Shown here in pieces: positions 1-7,995 of a DNA stretch of 64,000 bases. The notes under the pieces were generated by a model. The model was not told the origin of the DNA. It did not search any database and saw only the letters and a program-made list of their open reading frames with translations. The stretch is taken from NCBI RefSeq assembly GCF_016918735.1, contig NZ_JAFFPR010000019.1, forward strand, positions 72,920-136,919, in the 5' to 3' direction. A program made the translations under genes and the position numbers. Source of the DNA: Leptospira abararensis (GTDB taxonomy: Bacteria; Spirochaetota; Leptospiria; Leptospirales; Leptospiraceae). How positions within the stretch are numbered: position 1 is the first letter of the stretch; each line of letters starts with the position of its first letter.

Positions 1-2
1 GC

Positions 3-1181
3 AAACAATTTAAAAATGATTATGACCAAATCAACGAAAACTCAGGAGTTGCGAATTCCTATATCAAACGGAATCGTGATTTTGAGGATATCATTGTAAA
101 AGATGTACTACCCACAGTAAAAGGAATCCGAGACCCTTTCCGCGTAGATATAGAAACAGCCGAGGACAATTTATTTGTTCATAAAGAAAGAAATCGTATC
201 ATAGAAGAGTTCCGAAAAGGAGATGAATCATCTCCTCCAATTACCATGCGGATCTCGAAAGAGGGAGAGGCAGAACCAAAAACACCTCTCTCTATGCCTA
301 AAGAAGATCGGAGTAAATACTTAGATCGAACTCTCAAACAGAAAAAAGAAAAGCAGTTGGATGAATTCATTTCTCGGTTTATGGGTTATGATCCAGACAA
401 AGGAGATCTCAGTTTATTTGTTCGCGATTTGTATTATGAAAACTTACAAAGGTTAGCTTATCCATTTAGTGGAGATCCCAGTTATTTTGCCATTGATTAC
501 TTTCAAGAAAACCTAAACAAAGAAGATTTTCTTAGACAAATGATGGCAGCTCTCTCTGAAAATTTGGGAACGAACACTGGTACAGAGATTCTTTTTACTA
601 TCGAAAATATTTATGAAATCCAAGCAAGAGCTCTCGAACAATACTTTCAGGCAAAAGAATATTTGAAGTTAGCTACGCCAGAACAAAAACAAACTTTAAG
701 ATATGAAACTTTACGACGAGTGGATGCAAAGTACCGAAAACTTTTGCGAGATAAAAAACTATTCACTGTCAAGGATGTTGAGGAAGCTTATTCCAAAAAA
801 CGAATTGATATTATCGAAACTTTGATTTCGAAAACACCAAAAGGGTATCGAATCAAAGATGGTTATTTTGACAAAGGTCGAATCCTTTGGGAAGCCGGAA
901 TGGCTAGAAAGGATTCCAAACTTCTAACTGAGGCAATCACAAATTGGAATCGAATTTCAAATCTTCCAGCTAATGGCGATTTTTTAAATGAAAAGGCATA
1001 TGAGACCATCCAGTTGTTGCTACGAGATCTTGGAAATGTATCGGATGTTAGTAGGTTATCCTCTGGATCCAAAGACCAAATCGAATTTATCTTACGAACT
1101 AGACTCAGTGAAACAATGAATAAGAAAAAAGAAAGGGAGGATAAATTGCTTTGGCCTAAATCCAAATTGCCAACGAGATAA
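3..1181 (+). CDS. hypothetical protein, 5' end outside window
   Basis: The frame is open from the first bases of the window, so this is the C-terminal 392 residues of a longer protein; the internal ATG at 246 is not the true start. The visible part is hydrophilic, rich in Lys, Glu and Arg and mostly helical in character, with no membrane segment and no motif I recognise. The gene ends with TAA at 1181, 63 bp from the end of a convergent gene. I do not recognise the family and cannot assign a function; a signal or membrane region could lie in the missing N-terminus. Confidence 0.7.
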   Translation, partial: KQFKNDYDQINENSGVANSYIKRNRDFEDIIVKDVLPTVKGIRDPFRVDIETAEDNLFVHKERNRIIEEFRKGDESSPPITMRISKEGEAEPKTPLSMPKEDRSKYLDRTLKQKKEKQLDEFISRFMGYDPDKGDLSLFVRDLYYENLQRLAYPFSGDPSYFAIDYFQENLNKEDFLRQMMAALSENLGTNTGTEILFTIENIYEIQARALEQYFQAKEYLKLATPEQKQTLRYETLRRVDAKYRKLLRDKKLFTVKDVEEAYSKKRIDIIETLISKTPKGYRIKDGYFDKGRILWEAGMARKDSKLLTEAITNWNRISNLPANGDFLNEKAYETIQLLLRDLGNVSDVSRLSSGSKDQIEFILRTRLSETMNKKKEREDKLLWPKSKLPTR

Positions 1182-1244
1182 AGAAAAAATCAAAAGAACT
1201 GACTTTTGTTTTAGGTAGAGATTTTTTTATTTAACTGTATTTTT

Positions 1245-1700
1245 TTAGATTTTTAAATTTTCGAGACCGTTCTCATGAAACTCTTGGGCCCACTTGTCAT
1301 GGAAGGGAGTTTCTTTTTCGATTCGTTCTTCGATTGCCATTTGAGAGATAGCAGTTTCTCCGTAGTGGCGTAAAAAATCTCTGTGGGCCAGTCTTTCTAT
1401 GAGTGCTTGCCAGAACACTTCGTCTTCATAGTCTTCTAAAATATCAACAAGACCACTCTCTTCCTCGAATTCCCTGGTTAAATATGGTTCTCCATTGTTT
1501 TGATCAATTTGGACAATATTCCCAAGACCTGCATGTTCTGCTTGGGAGAAGACATGGCGAACCACGTCAGCGAACCTAGAATCCGTGTCAGGTTCATCCT
1601 CTGATCTGTCCTTGGCTTGTAAGGTGGAAATGACCCAATCTCCCATATACACTAACTTGAGCAGGGTTTCGTATTGTTCTAGGGACAGTTCCATTTCCAT
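1245..1700 (-). CDS. small acidic hypothetical protein
   Basis: A 151-residue protein, strongly acidic (many Glu and Asp, with an EDYEDEVFW segment near residue 90), with no signal peptide or membrane segment, so probably cytoplasmic. Two ATG codons lie two codons apart at the start and no clear Shine-Dalgarno separates them. It is convergent with the partial gene to its left and sits alone between that gene and the FlaA-like gene. The composition suggests a helical protein-interaction role but I recognise no domain. Confidence 0.65.
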   Translation of the reverse strand: MEMELSLEQYETLLKLVYMGDWVISTLQAKDRSEDEPDTDSRFADVVRHVFSQAEHAGLGNIVQIDQNNGEPYLTREFEEESGLVDILEDYEDEVFWQALIERLAHRDFLRHYGETAISQMAIEERIEKETPFHDKWAQEFHENGLENLKI

Positions 1701-1777
1701 TTAGGATCAGGTTCGGTCATGAGGTTGTGAAGAAAAGAGTTTTTTTGCACAAAGAATCGATGCAGAGGGTCGAAAAT

Positions 1778-2419
1778 TCAGTCTTCTAAAAGGATTTCTT
1801 TATTACGGAGTGGCCTATATTTATCTCGTACAATGGCAGTTATGTCATCAATGGCGATGAGAACCTCTTGGTTCGGATCATTGTTTTCAAAGGGCAAATA
1901 AAAGAATCCGAGAATTCGTATAGAACTTTTTTGCAGAAAAACTCTATCATTTTGATCAAAATTTTTTGAAATCGAAACCGTAATGGATTTCCAGCCTCGA
2001 TAATTGAGTGAGGTGAGATTCAGTTGTCTTACTTCTGCATCTTGTGATTCTATGATCAGTGTTAGGTTCCCGTTGGATTGTGATGAATAGATGGGAATGG
2101 TGATTTCTTTGATAAAGGCATTCACTTCTATGGGTTTGGGGAAGTATAAAGAAAATGGGAAATTGGCTTCTTTGGGGATTCGTAAGACCAGTGCTTGTTT
2201 GGACCCTGGAATGGGTGCTGTGAAATTTGAAGAAAGGCTGATTTCTGGAAGTTTTGTACCTTTTTCCAATTTAGTACGCAGATTTTCCCGATTGTAGTTG
2301 GATAATTCAAAATTTTCGAGTAAAATCTCCCGCCAAATTCCAGTTTCAGCCTGGATTGGAACCATTCCTAAGCAAAAAAGAAAAAGTGTAAGTTTCCCTA
2401 AGTTTCGTAGTGCATTCAT
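1778..2419 (-). CDS. FlaA-like (flagellar sheath family) exported protein
   Basis: 213 residues with a cleavable signal peptide (hydrophobic residues 10-22, probable cleavage near IQA-ET). The mature protein opens with a W..ILLENFE segment and ends with an IDDITAIVRD segment; both resemble the start and end of the beta-sandwich domain of spirochaete FlaA, which sheaths the periplasmic flagellar filament. FlaA proteins are usually somewhat longer (about 240-350 residues), so this could be a minor FlaA paralogue or another carbohydrate-binding-like sandwich protein. It stands alone, divergent from the OmpL47-like gene, with a 63 bp shared upstream region. The family call rests on remembered similarity only. 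Confidence 0.5.
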   Translation of the reverse strand: MNALRNLGKLTLFLFCLGMVPIQAETGIWREILLENFELSNYNRENLRTKLEKGTKLPEISLSSNFTAPIPGSKQALVLRIPKEANFPFSLYFPKPIEVNAFIKEITIPIYSSQSNGNLTLIIESQDAEVRQLNLTSLNYRGWKSITVSISKNFDQNDRVFLQKSSIRILGFFYLPFENNDPNQEVLIAIDDITAIVRDKYRPLRNKEILLED

Positions 2420-2420
2420 G

Positions 2421-2452
2421 TTGACAATAATTCCTTACAGAGGGGATATATA
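2421..2452 (+). promoter_or_regulatory. candidate promoter for the OmpL47-like gene
   Basis: TTGACA at 2421-2426 is a perfect -35 hexamer and TATATA at 2447-2452 is a possible -10, but the spacer is 20 bp, longer than ideal. It lies about 30 bp upstream of the ATG at 2483, which has a good AAGGAG ribosome site. Weakly supported. Confidence 0.3.
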
Positions 2453-2482
2453 TGATTTATCTGTAACAAGGAGACTTATACA

Positions 2483-3562
2483 ATGCAGGCGCACAAATAC
2501 CTTTTGGCCATACTGACAATATCTTTCGCAGGCCAAATCACAGCACAAGTTGCTGCACCAAAAGCCACTACTTCCACAAAAGACCAGGCAGTCAAAAAAA
2601 CAGAATCCACCTCTACTCAAGCCAAAGACGGTGTTAACAAAGCTGAGACAACTGTAAAAGACATTTTGGGTGACAAAAAAGAATCTGGAGTTGCTACTTC
2701 CGATCCATCTGCTCTTTTTATTACTAGCAAAACTTCTTTTTCATTAGATGCAAAAGATGAGTCTTCCACAATCGATTTTATTGAGTGGAAACCTAAAAAC
2801 GGAGAATACAGAAAGTACACACAACCGATTCGTATTTCCGAAGAAGGACTTACTGAGGTTTATTATCGTTCTGTTGACAAAGTAGGAAATGCAGAAACAC
2901 CAAAGATCCTTGTTCTTCATGTTGATAATACTGCTCCTCACGTGAGCCTAGTTCCTCAAGAACAGTTTTTTGTATTGGATGGAGTTCCATTTGCTTCCAA
3001 AAACAATACATATACAATTGTTGCTGAAGACCAACAAACAGGTGTTGAAAAAGTATCTTTCAGCATCAACCAAGAGGCAGCGAAAGTTTATGCAGATCCA
3101 ATTAAATTGGAAAATGGTGGAGCAAACGTAGTTAAGTATTCCGCTACTGATAAATCTGGAAATTCTTCTCCTGAATCTTCTATCATCATTACTGTTGATG
3201 ATGTAAAACCTTCTATTGAAATCGTTCCTTCTTTTCCTTTAGTGGACATTAATGGAAAAAACTTTCAAAGAAAAGGGAATGTATTCTACGTAAATGCAAC
3301 TGATAAAGAATCAGGTATCAAAAAAGTTCTCGTTAAAATTGACGAAGAAGAATATAAACCTTATGTTGAAGCAATTGCCATTGAAACACAAGGTGACCAT
3401 GTCATCAAAGCGATGGCAGTTGATAATGTTGGGAACCAATCTGATGTTGTGGAAGTAAAACTTTCTGTGGATTTGACTCCTCCAACTTCTACAATCCAAA
3501 AATCAGCAGAAGCACCAAAGGTAGAAACACCCGCTCCAGCAGCTACAACACCTTCTAAGTAG
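2483..3562 (+). CDS. OmpL47-type repeat, exported protein
   Basis: 359 residues with a signal peptide (residues 1-21, cleavage near ITA-QV). A low-complexity Thr/Lys/Ala linker (22-75) is followed by three Ig-like or OmpL47-type repeats of about 90 residues. Each repeat ends in a V(D/V)(N/D)xxxP-type strand (VDNTAPHVSL, VDDVKPSIEI, VDLTPPTSTI) and carries a YSATDKSGN-like motif (YRSVDKVGN, YSATDKSGN, MAVDNVGN). Leptospira OmpL47 and related surface proteins share these repeats, sometimes as adhesins. The C-terminus is Pro/Ala/Thr-rich. The AAGGAG at 2469-2474 fixes the start. It is followed directly by three hairpins. Surface or periplasmic location is inferred. Confidence 0.75.
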   Translation: MQAHKYLLAILTISFAGQITAQVAAPKATTSTKDQAVKKTESTSTQAKDGVNKAETTVKDILGDKKESGVATSDPSALFITSKTSFSLDAKDESSTIDFIEWKPKNGEYRKYTQPIRISEEGLTEVYYRSVDKVGNAETPKILVLHVDNTAPHVSLVPQEQFFVLDGVPFASKNNTYTIVAEDQQTGVEKVSFSINQEAAKVYADPIKLENGGANVVKYSATDKSGNSSPESSIIITVDDVKPSIEIVPSFPLVDINGKNFQRKGNVFYVNATDKESGIKKVLVKIDEEEYKPYVEAIAIETQGDHVIKAMAVDNVGNQSDVVEVKLSVDLTPPTSTIQKSAEAPKVETPAPAATTPSK

Positions 3563-3579
3563 TTTTTTCACAAAAAACT
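3561..3579 (+). terminator. inverted repeat after OmpL47-like gene
   Basis: AGTTTTTT, loop CAC, AAAAAACT: a perfect 8 bp stem immediately at the stop codon. An AACC-GCAA-GGTT mini-hairpin follows at about 3582-3593. It is AT-only apart from two pairs, so weak as a terminator by itself. Confidence 0.4.
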
Positions 3580-3595
3580 GGAACCGCAAGGTTAC

Positions 3596-3635
3596 AAAAA
3601 AGAACCCCTTTCTATATGAGAGGGGTTTCTTTTTT
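3596..3635 (+). terminator. strong hairpin with T-run, overlapping comF start
   Basis: AAAAAAGAACCCC (3596-3608) pairs with GGGGTTTCTTTTTT (3622-3635) with one bulged T; the stem extends inward through TTTC/GAGA with a wobble and closes with a TATAT loop. The right arm ends in a run of six Ts, as in an intrinsic terminator for the upstream gene. The ATG of comF (3616-3618) lies in the loop and right arm. Confidence 0.65.
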
Positions 3636-4293
3636 ATCCTTTGTTTTCCCTAAGTTCTGTGTAGCTTGCGGAACCTATGATCGTTTTTCAGAAACGATGG
3701 CCGTTTGTAAACCTTGCACAAAGTTACATTACCTTCCACAAAAACAAAACATCCGAAAAAATCAGATAGTTCCTCCTCTCGATCGGTTTGTTTTTTATGA
3801 CCAAGCTCTTTATTTGCAAAGGCGGGGTAGTTTTGAAAAAACTCTCTTCCAATCTTTGAAATTTGAAAATGAGAGACATCTGGCAAAGTATTTTTGTTTG
3901 GGACAAAGGTGTCTCGCAGAATCCTTAAAAGGGGATCCACCAAACCTAGCAGTCCTTGTTCCTTCCTCGCCTAAGTCGGGACCAAGGCCTTACCATGCTT
4001 CTTATGCCCTCCTCAGAAAATGGAAAAAACTCTGGAAAATCAGGGAAGATACTAGTTTACGTAAGGTTTCAGCGGACAAACAGTCTTCACAAGGGTATGA
4101 GAGTCGTTTTTTTCATGCAAAAAAGGCGGTCCAATTCATAAAAAGTGATAGAATCATGGAAGGACTTCATGTTCTAATTGTAGATGATATATTCACGACG
4201 GGTGCCACTGTAAATGAAATCGCTAGACTGTACAAACAGGCTGGTGTTCGGAAAGTGACTTGCGTCGTTTTACTGTTAAGCGGGGGTGATTGA
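3616..4293 (+). CDS. comF: ComF family phosphoribosyltransferase-like protein
   Basis: 225 residues. The N-terminus has the ComF zinc-ribbon pattern (CVACG at about residue 15, then CKPC near 31). The C-terminal half is a type I phosphoribosyltransferase fold with the PRPP-binding signature VLIVDDIFTTGATVNE (about 190-205). ComF proteins aid DNA uptake or processing of incoming single strands in competent bacteria; in many others the role is unknown. The ATG at 3616 is the only usable start ahead of the Cys motif, yet it lies inside a terminator-like hairpin and lacks a clear ribosome site. The gene runs with 9 bp or less separation into a STAS gene and rdgB, so the three may be cotranscribed. 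Confidence 0.88.
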   Translation: MRGVSFLSFVFPKFCVACGTYDRFSETMAVCKPCTKLHYLPQKQNIRKNQIVPPLDRFVFYDQALYLQRRGSFEKTLFQSLKFENERHLAKYFCLGQRCLAESLKGDPPNLAVLVPSSPKSGPRPYHASYALLRKWKKLWKIREDTSLRKVSADKQSSQGYESRFFHAKKAVQFIKSDRIMEGLHVLIVDDIFTTGATVNEIARLYKQAGVRKVTCVVLLLSGGD

Positions 4294-4298
4294 ATCGA

Positions 4299-4649
4299 AT
4301 GGATGTTCAAGTCAAGGATGACATAAGGATTATTAAGTTTTCTGGGGCCATCCTCAAGGTTGATTCTGATGAGATTGAAAAAGAACTTTCAAAACTCACG
4401 CAAAGCTCTGTTAAAAAAATTATTCTGGATCTAACAAAGGTTCATCATATATGCTCCACTGCACTTGGGATTTTTGTTGCCACCAAGCGTAAGTTAAAGC
4501 CGATGAATGGTGATATTAAAGTGATTGTTGTGGATGAAGATTTGATCCAATTGTTTGAGATTACTATGCTCGACAAGGTATTCGAAATTTTCCCTGATTT
4601 ATCTGCAGCCATGGAAGGATTCCAGCTCGACGAGGAAGATTCCCACTGA
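4299..4649 (+). CDS. STAS-domain protein (anti-sigma factor antagonist type)
   Basis: A single-domain STAS protein of 116 residues: beta-strand IRIIKFSGAIL, then KIILDLTKVHHICSTALGIFVATKRKL, matching the SpoIIAA-type loop in which a Ser or Thr after the central strand is phosphorylated (here CSTALG). Such proteins bind anti-sigma kinases and are reset by SpoIIE-type phosphatases, several of which are encoded in this window. A TTG at 4290 overlaps the comF stop, but GGGGTGAT at 4283-4290 matches the 16S tail complement and sits 8 bp before the ATG at 4299, so I chose that start. It overlaps the proposed rdgB start by 4 bp. Confidence 0.82.
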   Translation: MDVQVKDDIRIIKFSGAILKVDSDEIEKELSKLTQSSVKKIILDLTKVHHICSTALGIFVATKRKLKPMNGDIKVIVVDEDLIQLFEITMLDKVFEIFPDLSAAMEGFQLDEEDSH

Positions 4650-5242
4650 CAAAGAAAACTTTAGCATTTGCTTCCGGGAGTGCACACAAATGGAAGGAAA
4701 TGCAGATGTTACTTGCTCCCTATGGTTATGAAGTTGTCCTTCCTAAAGATTTAGGAATTTCTTTCTCACCGGAAGAAACGGAAGTCTCATTTACTGGAAA
4801 TTCCTTTATTAAATCAAAAGAACTCTATCGACTAACGGGGATTCCCTCTTTCGCAGATGATTCTGGAATTTCCGTTCCAGCACTCGGAGGGGAACCGGGA
4901 GTATATTCTGCTCGTTTCGGCGGCCCGGGACTTAGTGATAAAGAACGTGCTAACTTCCTTTTGGAAAAGTTGGGTTCTAGTAAGGATCGTAGTGCTTATT
5001 TCAGTTGTGTTGTGAGTTATGTGGACAAAAACCAAGAAGTATCCTTTGAAGGAAAAGTCGACGGTCAAATTGCCGAAGACTATGATGAAGAAGGAAAGTT
5101 TGGGTTTGGTTATGATCCTATTTTTATTTACCCTCCTTTTGGAAAACGGTTTTCTCAAATACCTGAATCAGAAAAAAATACTGTATCCCACCGCAAAAAA
5201 GCAATGGAACTTTTTTTGGATTGGCTACAAAATCAAAAATAA
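4646..5242 (+). CDS. rdgB: RdgB/HAM1 family non-canonical purine NTP pyrophosphatase
   Basis: Hydrolyses dITP, ITP and XTP to monophosphates, keeping deaminated purines out of nucleic acids. The substrate-pocket motif FADDSGISVPALGGEPGVYSAR contains the FADDSGL-type catalytic segment; FGYDPIF and the C-terminal SHR (VSHRKKAM) are also diagnostic. The family N-terminus (here KTLAFASGSAHKWKEM) is encoded upstream of the first ATG at 4700. The only plausible start before it is CTG at 4646, which overlaps the STAS stop as CTGA and is preceded by GAGGA eight bases upstream. That gives 198 residues, the family's usual length. The N of the usual (T/S)xNxxK motif is Ser here (SGSAHK). Confidence 0.9.
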   Translation: MTKKTLAFASGSAHKWKEMQMLLAPYGYEVVLPKDLGISFSPEETEVSFTGNSFIKSKELYRLTGIPSFADDSGISVPALGGEPGVYSARFGGPGLSDKERANFLLEKLGSSKDRSAYFSCVVSYVDKNQEVSFEGKVDGQIAEDYDEEGKFGFGYDPIFIYPPFGKRFSQIPESEKNTVSHRKKAMELFLDWLQNQK

Positions 5243-5246
5243 CAAA

Positions 5247-5267
5247 GGTTAGATTTTTTATCTAACC
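5247..5267 (+). terminator. hairpin after rdgB
   Basis: GGTTAGAT (5247-5254), loop TTTTT, ATCTAACC (5260-5267): a perfect 8 bp stem 5 bp after the rdgB stop, followed by AATTTTG. It probably ends the comF-STAS-rdgB transcript; the T tract after it is short. Confidence 0.5.
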
Positions 5268-5282
5268 AATTTTGTCACTGCT

Positions 5283-6308
5283 ATGAGATGCTTTTCCTAT
5301 TTTCTATTTTTACTGATTTTGATACCAACAGTGGGATCAAAATTGCAGGCTCAAGTTTTATGTTTGGGTGGCGAGTGTTCCAATATTCCTTTAGATTATC
5401 AAATTCTAGGAAATTTTGCAGAACCAGTCTTTGATAAAATTTATACAAACGGTTTTCTCCGTTCCATGGGGGAAAACGCTGTTTTACAAAACTTGAATTC
5501 CAACCAGTCGGGTGGAACTAAGGTGGATCGGTATCGTTTGGGCCTTGGTTATACAGTATCTCAAGGCCAGGCCAAGGCCCGAGATTTTTATTATGAAAAT
5601 TCCGAACTCAGGACTTTGCCAAAAAGCGGAGTTGCGGCATCACCTTCTTTCAGTTTTACGGCCAATTTGGGGGAGTGGATCAGTAATCCCTTGGCCAAAC
5701 AATGGAATCTAACGACACATTTCTTTCCCTATGAGTTTGGGGAAGCTAATATCCCTTTTGTAAAGATTCGAAATACGGATGTGAATGGACGTGTCAACAA
5801 TTTTGGTGCTGTCCTTCGTTACTTTCCTATTGATTCTGGATTTTCCTTTGGACTGGGAATTTTCCAAACCAATCAGGATATCTACTTGAGTTCTTACGAC
5901 AGAAGACCTACTCAATTTAGAATTGATGGTGATAAACGTCGTTGGATCGGTCAAAATGATTTGTTTTATCAATCGAGGATTACCTCGGGTTCTATCGATT
6001 TGAAATACAACTATACCATTGGATTTTTATCTATTATACCGGGTTTAGGTTTTGTGTATAATCATGGTTATACGGCTATTCATGCTAGTCGATTTGCCGC
6101 TATTTCCAGGATGGATAATCCAGATGACTTCAGTTCTGTTCCCAGTGCCATTGGGATTCGTCTCTCCACAAGGTATAATCATAGATCAGGCTTTGGTTAT
6201 GGGAGTTTGGGATTTCAGATAGGCATGGGAAATTTTATTCTAACGACAGAGTTAATGGCAGGGAAGGATATCCAATCGATCAACCTTTCCCTGCAAAAAC
6301 AATTTTAA
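5283..6308 (+). CDS. putative outer membrane beta-barrel protein
   Basis: 341 residues with a signal peptide (residues 1-23, cleavage near LQA-QV). Alternating hydrophobic strands with aromatic girdle residues fill the rest (for example FSFGLGIFQTNQDIYLSSY, SIIPGLGFVYNHGYTAIHA, GYGSLGFQIGMGNFILTTEL). It ends in LQKQF, a terminal Phe as expected for BAM-dependent barrels. I recognise no named porin family; it resembles conserved leptospiral outer-membrane proteins of unknown role. The start codon has no strong ribosome site. It converges with the ABC-F gene and overlaps its 3' end by 4 bp. Confidence 0.65.
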   Translation: MRCFSYFLFLLILIPTVGSKLQAQVLCLGGECSNIPLDYQILGNFAEPVFDKIYTNGFLRSMGENAVLQNLNSNQSGGTKVDRYRLGLGYTVSQGQAKARDFYYENSELRTLPKSGVAASPSFSFTANLGEWISNPLAKQWNLTTHFFPYEFGEANIPFVKIRNTDVNGRVNNFGAVLRYFPIDSGFSFGLGIFQTNQDIYLSSYDRRPTQFRIDGDKRRWIGQNDLFYQSRITSGSIDLKYNYTIGFLSIIPGLGFVYNHGYTAIHASRFAAISRMDNPDDFSSVPSAIGIRLSTRYNHRSGFGYGSLGFQIGMGNFILTTELMAGKDIQSINLSLQKQF

Positions 6309-7945
6309 GTAGCAATGATTGCACCACCAGTAAGGCGTTTGTAAAAATCGTTTCCTTCTCTTTCCAAAAATTCTTCGTAATTTCCTTTGAAGTCTTTGAT
6401 TCCTTCGGGTGTCACTTCGATGATTCTTGTACAAAGAGAAGAGATAAATTCCCTATCGTGTGAAACAAGGATCACCGTCCCTTCAAACAAAGATAAGGCG
6501 TAGTTGAGAGCTTCGATTGTTTCTAAATCCAAGTGGTTGGTTGGTTCATCCAATGCAATGACATTGTCACAAGCAAGGATCATCTTTCCAATGATCATTC
6601 GAGATTTTTCCCCACCGGAAAGAACTGTAGTGGATTTGTTTGCCATATCCCCAGAGAAAAGCATCCGACCAAGGATGGCACGAATCTCTTGCACTTCTGT
6701 TCCTTGCGGAGAGTTACGTAACAACCATTCTACGAGAGTATCTGCATCTGGTTCCATCGCCTCACGGTGGTCTTGTGGAAAAAAGGAAGTTTCTACGGAA
6801 TCTCCCCATTTCACCTGACCAGAGTCTGGTTCTAATTTTTTAAGTAACATTTTGAGAAGAGTGGTTTTACCAACACCATTGGTTCCCACGATTCCTACTT
6901 TTTCTCCTTTAGTGATGGAGGTATTAAATTCTTTGATGACCGGTTTTCCATCATAAGACTTAGAAATGTTGATGGCTTCAAATACATCCTTTCCTAATGT
7001 TCTTTTGGCTTTGAAGCGAATATAAGGTGCCACACGAGAAGATGGTTTTACATCCACCATATCCCCTTTGATTTTTTCGATCATCTTTTGGCGAGAAGTG
7101 GCTTGTTTGGATTTACTTGCGTTGGCAGAGAATCTAGAAACAAACTCTTGTAAGTCGGCAATTTTTTCTTTTGCCCGTTTACTATCGCTCATTAACTGCT
7201 CGCGTGTTTGTTCTGCGGCAATCATGAAATCGTCATAATTTCCCGGGAACACTCGGATGGTATTGTAATCCAAATCGGCGATATGAGTGGCAACGGAGTT
7301 GATGAAGTGACGGTCGTGGGAAATCACAATGACCACACCTTCATAATTGATAAGGAGTTCTTCCAACCAGTGGATGGTTTTGATGTCTAAGTGGTTCGTT
7401 GGTTCGTCCAAAAGAAGGACATCGGGTTTTAAAAATAGAACTTGGGCGAGAAGTACTCGGAGTTTGAAACCGCCGGTTAAAAAATTCAAAGGCCGGTTAT
7501 GGGCTGTTGTAGGGATCCCTAGACCTTCGAGAAGCTCCCCTGCCACGGATTCGGCTTCGTACCCACCCATATCAGCGAAAATTTCCTCAATCTCGGAGAT
7601 TCGCATTCCGTCTTCATCGGTCATGTCCTCTTTGGCGTAGATGGCATCTCGTTCTGACATGACATTCCAAAGTTCAGGATTTCCCCGTAACACAGTGCCA
7701 AGGACCGTTTCATTTTCGTATTCGTAGTGGTCCTGTTTCAAATATCCGACCTTAACGTCCTTGTCGAGAGCGACAGAACCGGCGGAAGGCTGTAAAATAC
7801 CGGCTAAAACCTTCATAAAGGTCGATTTTCCGGAACCATTGGCTCCAATCAGACCGTAACGGCATTCCGGTTTGAATTTAATGGAGACGTTTTCGAAAAG
7901 AGGTTTTTTCCCGAAGGAGACTGTAATGCCGCTAGCTTGGATCAT
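6305..7945 (-). CDS. ybiT: ABC-F family ATPase, YbiT type
   Basis: 546 residues with two ABC ATPase domains and no membrane segments, the ABC-F layout of proteins that act on the ribosome. Walker A GANGSGKST (about 34-42) and GTNGVGKTT (about 357-365); Walker B VLLLDEPTNHLD and VIALDEPTNHLD. The inter-domain P-site tRNA interaction motif region is around residues 245-320, including SRFSANASKSKQATSRQK. The second signature is LSGGEKSR, while the first is degenerate (LTGGFKLR), as in E. coli YbiT (APGWKLR). Similarity to YbiT extends over the whole length. It is divergent from the OmpA-like gene with only 50 bp between them. Confidence 0.9.
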   Translation of the reverse strand: MIQASGITVSFGKKPLFENVSIKFKPECRYGLIGANGSGKSTFMKVLAGILQPSAGSVALDKDVKVGYLKQDHYEYENETVLGTVLRGNPELWNVMSERDAIYAKEDMTDEDGMRISEIEEIFADMGGYEAESVAGELLEGLGIPTTAHNRPLNFLTGGFKLRVLLAQVLFLKPDVLLLDEPTNHLDIKTIHWLEELLINYEGVVIVISHDRHFINSVATHIADLDYNTIRVFPGNYDDFMIAAEQTREQLMSDSKRAKEKIADLQEFVSRFSANASKSKQATSRQKMIEKIKGDMVDVKPSSRVAPYIRFKAKRTLGKDVFEAINISKSYDGKPVIKEFNTSITKGEKVGIVGTNGVGKTTLLKMLLKKLEPDSGQVKWGDSVETSFFPQDHREAMEPDADTLVEWLLRNSPQGTEVQEIRAILGRMLFSGDMANKSTTVLSGGEKSRMIIGKMILACDNVIALDEPTNHLDLETIEALNYALSLFEGTVILVSHDREFISSLCTRIIEVTPEGIKDFKGNYEEFLEREGNDFYKRLTGGAIIAT

Positions 7946-7995
7946 AAGTCAATTTTCTAAGGGAATCGGAGGTTTCAACCGACATTTCGTATGGT

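Noticed and set aside
246..1181. ATG at 246 as start of the first gene
   Set aside because: The frame is open to the window edge with similar composition, so this is the C-terminal part of a longer gene.
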